Shown here: positions 1-4,561 of the stretch, one piece after another | Layout: the number at the start of each line of letters is the position of its first letter | How positions within the stretch are numbered: the stretch's first letter is position 1 | Source of the DNA: a virus | Reading direction: 5' to 3' (one strand) | IMG/VR virus record: IMGVR_UViG_3300037069_001131 | Span: 1-25,575 of that record | DNA length: 25,575 nt | Program-made: the position numbers and the translations under genes | Notes under the pieces: generated by a model | The model's input: the letters and a program-made list of their open reading frames with translations, nothing else | What the model was told of the DNA's origin: nothing | The model's database searches: none

Positions 1-165
1 GACGGTCACCCCGGCGGCGCGCGCGATGTCTACCGTCGCATCGGTGCAGTTGTCGGCAACCACTATCACCGCGGCTGGTGGATTGGTCTGGGCGGCTAGC
101 GAAGCCAGCGTCGCCGGGAGCCCTGCCTCCTCGTTGTGGGCCGGGATGAGAACCGTGATTGCCAT
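1..165 (-). CDS. Family 2 glycosyltransferase, N-terminal fragment (runs off the window)
   Basis: The 55 codons present encode the start of a GT-A fold glycosyltransferase of family 2. The first strand, AITVLIPAHNEEAGLPATL, has the classic PAHNE nucleotide-sugar-binding signature. It is followed by a second strand and the motif VVADNCTDAT, the family's usual V-x-D-x-S/C-x-D segment. Family members move a sugar from a nucleotide-sugar donor to an acceptor that cannot be told from this fragment. The ATG lies 4 bp after the stop of the tiny membrane-protein gene, with AAGAAGG as a likely ribosome binding site inside that gene. The C-terminal part, including the metal-binding DxD, lies outside the window. 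In a phage it could act on DNA or on host surface glycans. Confidence 0.85.
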   Translation of the reverse strand, partial: MAITVLIPAHNEEAGLPATLASLAAQTNPPAAVIVVADNCTDATVDIARAAGVTV

Positions 166-169
166 CAGG

Positions 170-289
170 TCAGCCCTTCTTGCGGGTCAGGTAGCGACCG
201 GCATAGGTGCAGCCGGCCATCGCGAGCAGGCCCACCCCGCCCGCCGCGTACGGCAGGAAGGTGACCCCGGTGTAGGCGAGTGTGTACAT
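170..289 (-). CDS. Tiny membrane protein (39 aa)
   Basis: A 39-residue frame sits between the DNA ligase and the glycosyltransferase. Residues about 9-34 form one hydrophobic, glycine- and alanine-rich segment, followed by the basic tail RKKG, so it is probably a single-pass membrane protein with a cytoplasmic C-terminus. The order LPYAA, hydrophobic stretch, basic tail resembles a sortase sorting signal, but the required T-G pair is missing. A GAGAGAC tract about 10 nt before the ATG fits the ribosome binding sites used elsewhere here. The stop lies 4 bp before the glycosyltransferase start, so the two may be coupled. A role as membrane partner of that enzyme, or a holin-like role, is speculation. 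Confidence 0.6.
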   Translation of the reverse strand: MYTLAYTGVTFLPYAAGGVGLLAMAGCTYAGRYLTRKKG

Positions 290-312
290 GCGGTGATGTG
301 TCTCTCTTTCTC

Positions 313-1218
313 TTAGAGGGCTTCCCGGCTGTAGGCCGGGAACTGAGCCAGGTCACACTCGGGACCTGACTTGTCGGTTCGGACGCGGAGCATCCGTGGC
401 TGGTAGAGGCTCGATCCGGTCCAGTAGAGGTAGGCCACCTCGATCACGTCACCGATCTGGGTTTCGGGCTTGCCGATGGCGGAACAGCCGCCCACCTGCA
501 TGTAGGTCTGCCCCTCCACCGTGACCATGCCAATGCCTGCGGGAGGGGTGGTTCCCTTCTCCACCGGAATCCCGAGGGCGAAGCTGCCGTGCTTGGGGTC
601 AGGTCGATTCACTCCGATCACGACCACATCTGCGGTCTTGACCAGCTTCACCTTGAGGCCGGACTTGGTGCGCGCTCCCGGCTCGTAGGGAGCGTCGATG
701 TGCTTGACCATCACGCCCTCTGCTCCGAGGTGGTTGACCGCCTCCCACAGCGCCCGCTTCTCGTGGGGAGTCTCGACCGAGCGCACCACCTTCACCCGCT
801 CGTTGAGGGGGTCCTGGGCGAGCGCCTGGCCCACGGAGTGCAGGTGAGCGCGGCGCCGGGAGTAGGCGTCGGTCGGCTGCACCAGCTCGAGGCCGCCGCT
901 GCGCCAGTAGGGCAGGTCGAACAGGTACAGCTCGCCGGTCCCGGTCAGGATCTCTCCGTCGAGCACCAGCTCGCCGGGGTCGGCCACAGCCATCAGCTTC
1001 CCGAGCGGGACCGAGAGGGCGGCGAAGTGCTGCATCGCGGCTGTGTGGCTCAGGGCCCGACCGTTCTGCCCGAGGAACTGCACCTTGCCCTCGCGGATCA
1101 CCACCAGCGTGCGCGTGCCGTCCATCTTCTGCTCTAGGACGTGGTGCGGGCTGGCTATCAGCGAGTCGATGTTGGCGAGCTCGGTCTCGCTGTACTTCAT
1201 GGCTAGGCGGACGGTCAT
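313..1218 (-). CDS. ATP-dependent DNA ligase
   Basis: This 301-residue protein joins nicks in DNA through enzyme-adenylate and DNA-adenylate intermediates. Motif I is KMDGTR at residues 31-36, with K31 the adenylated lysine. Motif III/IIIa is seen as ELVLDGEIL (83-91) and YLFDLPYW, motif IV as EGVMVKH (167-173), and motif V as GLKVKLVKTADVVV (187-200). An OB-fold-like C-terminal part follows. The length suits a minimal phage ligase with no accessory DNA-binding domain. I chose the ATG at 1218 because it overlaps the stop of the SWIM gene as ATGA. A longer frame upstream would overlap that gene. M7 is an alternative start. Likely roles are nick sealing in replication, recombination or genome circularisation. 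Confidence 0.93.
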   Translation of the reverse strand: MTVRLAMKYSETELANIDSLIASPHHVLEQKMDGTRTLVVIREGKVQFLGQNGRALSHTAAMQHFAALSVPLGKLMAVADPGELVLDGEILTGTGELYLFDLPYWRSGGLELVQPTDAYSRRRAHLHSVGQALAQDPLNERVKVVRSVETPHEKRALWEAVNHLGAEGVMVKHIDAPYEPGARTKSGLKVKLVKTADVVVIGVNRPDPKHGSFALGIPVEKGTTPPAGIGMVTVEGQTYMQVGGCSAIGKPETQIGDVIEVAYLYWTGSSLYQPRMLRVRTDKSGPECDLAQFPAYSREAL

Positions 1219-1517
1219 GCGTGGGCTCCAATCAGAGCGGCGTGGTCGGGCTGGGTGGTCTTGAGGACGGCGAGGGCGTGGCTGCAGTAAGCGATCAGCC
1301 CGGTGTGGTGCTCGGACAGGGGGCAGGTGCACACGAGGAACCCGACGTTGCCGGTGGCTTCGTAGTCCTTGTCGTACCGGACTCGGTAGGTGCCGTGGTC
1401 GCCTTCGACCTGCCAGAGGTCACGCTGGCCGGGGACGCGGCTCACTGCGCCGGACCGGATCAGGCGCTCGGCCTTGGCGGTGGTGGCGACGCTGAACGTC
1501 AGGGTTTCGGGATCCAT
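1215..1517 (-). CDS. Small SWIM-type zinc-finger protein
   Basis: This 100-residue protein ends in a C-x-C-x(12)-C-x-H pattern (C63, C65, C78, H80), the signature of a SWIM zinc finger. SWIM domains bind DNA or protein in transposases, MEK kinases and archaeal/bacterial proteins. The preceding 40 residues are a short beta-rich segment (DLWQVEGD, TYRVRYD). It is the same size and layout as a second SWIM protein at 17672-17974, so the phage carries two diverged copies. The ATG is preceded by a GGAGAGAGAGAG ribosome binding site. The stop overlaps the DNA ligase start (ATGA), so the two are probably co-translated. The exact function is unknown. Confidence 0.85.
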   Translation of the reverse strand: MDPETLTFSVATTAKAERLIRSGAVSRVPGQRDLWQVEGDHGTYRVRYDKDYEATGNVGFLVCTCPLSEHHTGLIAYCSHALAVLKTTQPDHAALIGAHA

Positions 1518-1564
1518 GCTCTCTCTCTCCAGAGGTGGTTCGGTACTGCGGATGGGCGGGGTGA

Positions 1565-1599
1565 TGACGGGCCGCTGGGGTCGAGGCAGCGACCCGTCA
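1565..1599 (-). terminator. Stem-loop between two genes, terminator-like
   Basis: A 13-bp stem (1565-1577 with 1587-1599) closes a 9-nt loop. In the minus-strand RNA all 13 positions pair, one as a G-U wobble (1572/1592). On the plus strand that position would be a C-A mismatch, so the structure is tuned to the minus-strand transcript. It lies between the stop at 1631 and the start at 1517. No T-run follows, so it may act as a weak or factor-assisted terminator, an RNA 3'-end stabiliser or an attenuator. Confidence 0.6.
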
Positions 1600-1630
1600 C
1601 CAGATCGTGGGAACCAGGAGACGGTCCGAC

Positions 1631-2122
1631 TTAGGACCTGCGGGAGGTCGCCTTCGCCGGTCGTCCCGGGCGGTTGATCCGCGAGCCGGCAGGCTTGGTG
1701 ACCGGCTTGGAGGCGGTGACCTTCTGGGTCACAGCGGCCTTGTCGGCTGCCTCCTCCTTCGGGGTCTGGCCCTTGAGTCGCAGCGCCTCGATCTGCTCGG
1801 AGGCGAGCTTGTTCTTGGGCAGCTGGATCAAGCACCGGGTGCAGAACCAGGCGGTGCGGTCCTTGCCCTCCTCCTCGAGGCGGACCTGGCGGGTGAAGGT
1901 CGCCTTGGTCTTGGCGATCGGCTCCGCGGTCGGCAGGTCGCCGGTCGTGCGGCTCAGGCAGCGGCTGCCCTCGCGGTGGGTGATCGGCTGCTTGCCCTCG
2001 AAGGTGACGGTGAACTCGATCCCGTCGCGGAACACGTAGTCGGACAGGGTCTCGGACCACCGCGTCTTGCCGTGTAGGACGACGGTCGGGGTGGCGACGA
2101 GGGCGGAAGCGTTGTCGGTCAT
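1631..2122 (-). CDS. Protein of unknown function with basic C-terminal tail (163 aa)
   Basis: I do not recognise the family. The first about 105 residues look globular. They include the WFCTRCLI segment, whose C-x2-C could be half of a zinc site. C55 in GSRCLSRT may contribute. From about residue 115 the sequence becomes a Lys/Ala/Pro/Arg-rich, low-complexity tail (for example KPVTKPAGSRINRPGRPAKA), probably disordered and able to bind nucleic acid. It is the first gene after promoter P1 and its CRP-like operator, so it could be among the genes most responsive to that site. The ribosome binding site is GTAGAGAGAAG. A nucleic-acid-associated early protein is possible but unproven. Confidence 0.8.
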   Translation of the reverse strand: MTDNASALVATPTVVLHGKTRWSETLSDYVFRDGIEFTVTFEGKQPITHREGSRCLSRTTGDLPTAEPIAKTKATFTRQVRLEEEGKDRTAWFCTRCLIQLPKNKLASEQIEALRLKGQTPKEEAADKAAVTQKVTASKPVTKPAGSRINRPGRPAKATSRRS

Positions 2123-2174
2123 GTCGTTCTTCTCTCTACTTCGTTAGAATCGCCACCTCGTTTAGGTGGGCGCG

Positions 2175-2190
2175 TAAGACCAGTGTAGCA
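2175..2190 (-). promoter_or_regulatory. Promoter P1, extended -10 (TGCTACACT)
   Basis: On the minus strand, TGC followed by TACACT (-10 at 2182-2187) forms an extended -10 element. The predicted start is near 2175, leaving a leader of about 53 nt before the ATG at 2122. No good -35 hexamer lies 17 bp upstream, as expected for an extended -10 or activator-dependent promoter. The CRP/GlxR-like palindrome is centred about 62 bp upstream of the predicted start. Confidence 0.55.
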
Positions 2191-2227
2191 CAAATGGGGC
2201 AAAAGGGACGCGGGAAGGCGTCCTGGC

Positions 2228-2247
2228 AGTGTGATCTACGTCACACT
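2228..2247. promoter_or_regulatory. CRP/GlxR-type operator, copy 1
   Basis: The sequence contains TGTGATCTACGTCACA, a perfect TGTGA-N2-TA-N2-TCACA palindrome, extended by one AG/CT base pair step on each side. This is the consensus recognised by CRP-family regulators, including GlxR of corynebacteria and CRP of mycobacteria (established knowledge). The centre (2237.5) lies about 62 bp upstream of the predicted P1 start, near the usual class I activation position of -61.5. An identical copy lies at 4500-4520. Binding by a host regulator is inferred. Confidence 0.7.
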
Positions 2248-2276
2248 TTCCGGGCACATACGCGCCGTCGCCCCGG

Positions 2277-2654
2277 TCACCCACCGACGCTTCGGACCAT
2301 GTTGTCGATCACGTCGTCGAACCAGCGGTCGTGCCAGGCGAGCTTGAACATGGCCAGGGCCCCGGTCTTGAGCGCGGTCAGCGGGAACATCAGGAACAGC
2401 AGGTCGCCGGGGTACAGGTCCTCCGGTGAGACGTGCGCGAAGCCGCGTGCACGCGAGCGGGCGTAGGCGTTGACGGCCTCGCCGGTCGTGCTCACCCAGC
2501 GCACCGGTCGGCCGATGCTCTCCTTGGCGAGGTTCTCGTTGTAGCCGTAGACCCACTCCTGCAGGTCACCGCCACAGCCGGTGATCGTGTACCAGCTGCC
2601 CTCGTAGGGCTTGTCCAGGTCCGTGCTGGTGAAGGTGTCGATGGTCAGGGTCAT
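2277..2654 (-). CDS. Protein of unknown function (125 aa)
   Basis: I do not recognise a named domain. The protein is aromatic-rich, with an N-terminal region (YEGSWYTITGCGGDLQEWVYG) that looks like a compact alpha/beta fold. Its C-terminal half contains the hydrophobic segment YPGDLLFLMFPLTALKTGAL followed by AMFKLAWHDRWFDDVIDNMV. The central hydrophobic stretch is too interrupted to call a membrane helix with confidence. The ATG has a strong GGAGGA site. It lies 1 bp after the stop of the preceding gene, so it belongs to the same unit as the two Cys-rich genes upstream. The P1 promoter and the CRP-like site begin just after its stop. Confidence 0.78.
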   Translation of the reverse strand: MTLTIDTFTSTDLDKPYEGSWYTITGCGGDLQEWVYGYNENLAKESIGRPVRWVSTTGEAVNAYARSRARGFAHVSPEDLYPGDLLFLMFPLTALKTGALAMFKLAWHDRWFDDVIDNMVRSVGG

Positions 2655-2655
2655 G

Positions 2656-2931
2656 TCAGTTTCCTCCGTCGAAGTCGCCCGCGCGGTTGCGCGCGTGCAG
2701 GTCGTTCTCGAGCTGACCGATCGCGGTCTGCTTGTCAGTGGGCGTGCACCTCAGGTGACGCCGGCGCCGGGCCCAGAACTGGGTCTTGGGCCAGCCGAGC
2801 TCGTAGAGCGTGTAGTCCTCCCCGGTGCGAATGTCGACGTTGCACGTCGGGCTGTCGCAGAGCCGGTCGGCCTGGGCGGTCTGGATCATGCGCCGGAGCA
2901 CCGGCTCACCGAACGGCAGACGCGCGGTCAT
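2656..2931 (-). CDS. Small Cys-containing protein, possible zinc binder (91 aa)
   Basis: No family is recognised. C25, C30 and C62 lie near basic patches: CDSPTC and later RRRRHLRC. This pattern could hold a zinc ion together with the histidine before C62. The C-terminus is rich in polar and charged residues. The ATG at 2931 shares one base with the stop of the upstream gene (TGATG), which fixes the start and implies coupled translation. Longer upstream readings in this frame would run through the neighbouring gene and are not credible. Its neighbours on both sides are also short and of unknown role. Confidence 0.72.
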   Translation of the reverse strand: MTARLPFGEPVLRRMIQTAQADRLCDSPTCNVDIRTGEDYTLYELGWPKTQFWARRRRHLRCTPTDKQTAIGQLENDLHARNRAGDFDGGN

Positions 2932-3200
2932 CACACGGTCCCGGTGCAGAAGCACCCACCAGCCGCGGTGAGGCACATGAAGCACGTCGGGCAGACACCC
3001 GCGTCTGGCTTCAACCCGTCCCAGAACTCCTTGTCGGAGCACTCCTTGGTCCAGTCGGTCGGGGTGTAGTGGGTGCGGACGGTGAAGGTGCCCTGCTCCA
3101 GCAGCTCCCTGCGGACGGGAACGCTGCTGCCTACGAGGCTCCAAAATCCCGCTGGAACCCTCAGGTCCGATGTGGGGATCTGGTCCTGTGCCTTGCTCAT
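2931..3200 (-). CDS. Small Cys-rich protein, probable zinc ribbon (89 aa)
   Basis: The C-terminal 20 residues contain five cysteines in the pattern C-x2-C-x2-C-x6-C-x-C (from C70), typical of a metal-binding knuckle. The N-terminal part has no recognisable domain. I chose the ATG at 3200 because it has an AGGAGAGAG ribosome binding site. An in-frame ATG at 3260 would lie upstream of the predicted P2 transcription start. It is the first gene of the P2 unit and is followed by the 91-residue and 125-residue genes with almost no gaps. Function unknown. Confidence 0.75.
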   Translation of the reverse strand: MSKAQDQIPTSDLRVPAGFWSLVGSSVPVRRELLEQGTFTVRTHYTPTDWTKECSDKEFWDGLKPDAGVCPTCFMCLTAAGGCFCTGTV

Positions 3201-3239
3201 GATCGGCCTCTCTCCTGGCTTGTCTTTGAGGTGCTTGCG

Positions 3240-3255
3240 TGAGACCAGTGTACCA
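3240..3255 (-). promoter_or_regulatory. Promoter P2, extended -10 (TGGTACACT)
   Basis: The minus strand reads TGG then TACACT (-10 at 3247-3252), followed by TGGTCT as at P1. The predicted start is near 3240, 40 nt before the ATG at 3200. Upstream lie CACCACAGG and ACAGTCCTC, which recur upstream of P4. There is no CRP-like palindrome. A terminator hairpin (3305-3330) insulates it from the gene before. Confidence 0.55.
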
Positions 3256-3304
3256 CACATCTAGGAGGACTGTGCTCCTGTGGTGTAGTGCCCTGGAATG
3301 AGGA

Positions 3305-3330
3305 AGGGCGCCATCCGAAGACAGCGCCCT
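3305..3330 (-). terminator. Terminator hairpin after the 101-aa gene
   Basis: A 7-bp perfect stem AGGGCGC/GCGCCCT (3305-3311 and 3324-3330) with a 12-nt loop follows the stop at 3346. In the minus-strand RNA it is followed by a pyrimidine-rich tail TTCCTCATTCC. It sits between the end of one unit and promoter P2, the expected place for a terminator. Confidence 0.6.
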
Positions 3331-3345
3331 CCCTCGCCGGTCGGG

Positions 3346-3651
3346 TCAGTACGCCCCGGCCCGAATGTCCTCGATGACCTCGGTGAGGTTCGCGATCCGC
3401 CCTGGGGAGGGGACCTTGCGGCTCTCGGCCTTCTCCAGCTCCTTGACCCAGGACTGCTCGAGGTGGGCCATCCGGGTCTTGCAGCCCCGGCAGGTCAGCG
3501 GCCGGTCGACGCTCGACGCTCCCGCGTGTGCGGGGCCACTACCCTCGTCGCAGCTGATCCAGACCCGGGGCGCCAGGCCACCGGCCGGAAGGGCCGCGTG
3601 CACAGGTGCGTCGGGGCTGTCGTTGAAAACGACGTGCTCGTACTTGGCCAT
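3346..3651 (-). CDS. Protein of unknown function (101 aa)
   Basis: The protein starts MAKYEHVVFND and has no domain I can name. C34 and a CRGC pair in the middle could bind zinc. The C-terminal 35 residues (from about SWVKELEKAES) look helical, ending in IANLTEVIEDIRAGAY. The start is fixed by an exceptional ribosome binding site: a (GA)8 dinucleotide run 4 nt before the ATG. The gene stands alone between two hairpins, 3690-3721 upstream and 3305-3330 downstream, so its expression may depend on read-through from the P3 unit. Confidence 0.78.
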   Translation of the reverse strand: MAKYEHVVFNDSPDAPVHAALPAGGLAPRVWISCDEGSGPAHAGASSVDRPLTCRGCKTRMAHLEQSWVKELEKAESRKVPSPGRIANLTEVIEDIRAGAY

Positions 3652-3655
3652 TGGT

Positions 3656-3671
3656 TCTCTCTCTCTCTCTC
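3656..3671 (-). promoter_or_regulatory. (GA)8 repeat serving as ribosome binding site
   Basis: The minus strand carries eight GA repeats ending 4 nt before the ATG at 3651. GA-rich tracts serve as ribosome binding sites at many starts in this window, but this is the longest pure repeat. A dinucleotide run of this length could slip during replication and alter spacing or strength, which is inference. Confidence 0.6.
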
Positions 3672-3721
3672 GCGGGCTGAGGTGCCCGCCGACCGCCCGG
3701 CCCGTGAAGGTCGGGCGGTCG
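3672..3721 (-). terminator. Tandem hairpins between the 162-aa and 101-aa genes
   Basis: A perfect 10-bp stem (3690-3699 with 3712-3721, loop 12 nt) is followed directly, in transcript order, by a 6-bp stem GCGGGC/GCCCGC (3672-3677 with 3684-3689). The pair fills the gap between the stop at 3730 and the (GA)8 ribosome binding site. No U-run follows, so it may terminate transcription partially or protect RNA ends. The second stem lies so close to the ribosome binding site that it could also affect translation. Confidence 0.6.
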
Positions 3722-3729
3722 ACGCGCGC

Positions 3730-4218
3730 TCAGACGCTGACTGGCGGGTGCTGCTGCGACCAGCGGTTCAGCCACTCACTCTGGATCTCGGAGTCAGGGC
3801 CGTCCTTGAGCAGCCGGGCGTAGAGGTCGAACCAGTCGACCCCGACCTGCATCCCGTCCGCGAACTGGATCGTCCGCGTCTGGAAAGGGCGGGTCCGCCC
3901 GCCACCGCGGTACGCAGTGCCGATCGTCGAGTGGACGATCGGACCATGCACAGCGGTTGCCCGGGCGATGACCTCGGAGTGACGCTCGTCCAGAGGTGCG
4001 GTCTCCCGGTTCTCACGCTCAGCCCCAGGTGCTGCTGCGAACGGATGAACGACCGCTTCGATCGCGGCCACGTCCACCTCCAGGTCCACAGCGAACCGGG
4101 CAGCCTGCGTGAGGCTCTCGAACTGGGAGGCCTGCTCCACGGTGTCAACCATCCGGGCTCCCGTCGCCTCAACGAAGCTCAGGTAGGTGCCGGCGTGGGT
4201 CTTGACGATGTAGCTCAT
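3730..4218 (-). CDS. Protein of unknown function (162 aa)
   Basis: The first about 65 residues (MSYIVKTHAGTYL, then FESLTQAARFAVDLEVD) resemble a small alpha/beta domain. The middle (HGPIVHSTIGTAYRGGGRTRP) is glycine- and arginine-rich. The C-terminal part, from MQVGVDWFDLYARLL, is helical and aromatic. No named family is recognised. The ATG at 4218 has a GAGAGAGAGACACC ribosome binding site. An in-frame ATG further upstream (4284) lacks one and falls within the leader hairpins. It is the only gene between promoter P3 and the tandem hairpins and has a leader of about 225 nt, unusually long for this genome. Confidence 0.78.
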   Translation of the reverse strand: MSYIVKTHAGTYLSFVEATGARMVDTVEQASQFESLTQAARFAVDLEVDVAAIEAVVHPFAAAPGAERENRETAPLDERHSEVIARATAVHGPIVHSTIGTAYRGGGRTRPFQTRTIQFADGMQVGVDWFDLYARLLKDGPDSEIQSEWLNRWSQQHPPVSV

Positions 4219-4445
4219 GGTGTCTCTCTCTCGGTTTGCCGGCTCGTCTCTCAGCGAGTCGGTCACTGCCAGGCACGGACGCAATGGCCGTGCCTGACGG
4301 TGATGGTGAGCGAGAGGGTCGGTGTCACACGGGCAGGTGCGAGCGCGTCAGGCGCAGAAACGGGGCCTCGGACAACCGACGAAAGTACGCGAGCGACAAC
4401 ACACATCGACACGTACCGAAGTACTTGCTCCTCTGTTCAGTTCGT
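4219..4445 (-). promoter_or_regulatory. Long structured 5' leader of the 162-aa gene
   Basis: About 227 nt separate the predicted P3 start (near 4445) from the ATG at 4218, with no gene I can support. The leader contains a perfect 9-bp stem, CAGGCACGG/CCGTGCCTG (4270-4278 with 4288-4296), which extends imperfectly outward. A second imperfect stem of about 8 bp lies near 4240-4258, just upstream of the ribosome binding site. This could be a cis-acting RNA element or an attenuator. I recognise no known riboswitch class. Confidence 0.4.
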
Positions 4446-4460
4446 AGTACGAGTGTACCA
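4445..4460 (-). promoter_or_regulatory. Promoter P3, extended -10 (TGGTACACT)
   Basis: The minus strand reads CTGCG-TGG-TACACT (-10 at 4452-4457), the same extended -10 as P2, and it shares CTGCGTGGTAC with P4. The predicted start is near 4445. A CRP/GlxR-like operator is centred about 63 bp upstream of that start, almost the same spacing as at P1. There is no convincing -35. Confidence 0.58.
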
Positions 4461-4499
4461 CGCAGGCAGAGGAACTGAGGTGCTGTGGGCCTCTTACAG

Positions 4500-4520
4500 G
4501 TGTGATCTACGTCACACTTT
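4500..4520. promoter_or_regulatory. CRP/GlxR-type operator, copy 2
   Basis: TGTGATCTACGTCACA (4501-4516) is identical to copy 1, and identity extends to 21 bp including the flanking bases. The centre (4508.5) is about 56 bp from the -10 of P3, against 55 bp at P1. The constant spacing on the same DNA face supports a real activator or repressor site. It lies between the terminase stop (4562) and P3. Confidence 0.7.
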
Positions 4521-4561
4521 GAGCACACGTATTGACAGCCTGTGGCTGAGTTCCGCGCGAA

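Noticed and set aside
1219-1332. Longer DNA ligase start at 1332
   Set aside because: It would overlap the SWIM gene by more than 100 bp and adds Arg/Pro-rich sequence. ATG 1218 overlaps the stop as ATGA.
4325-4528. Minus-strand frame of 67 codons over P3
   Set aside because: It would start upstream of promoter P3 and cover the CRP-like operator. It has no ribosome binding site and no family resemblance.
4532-4537. TTGACA on the plus strand as a -35 element
   Set aside because: No -10-like hexamer lies 16-19 bp downstream and there is no plus-strand gene to serve.
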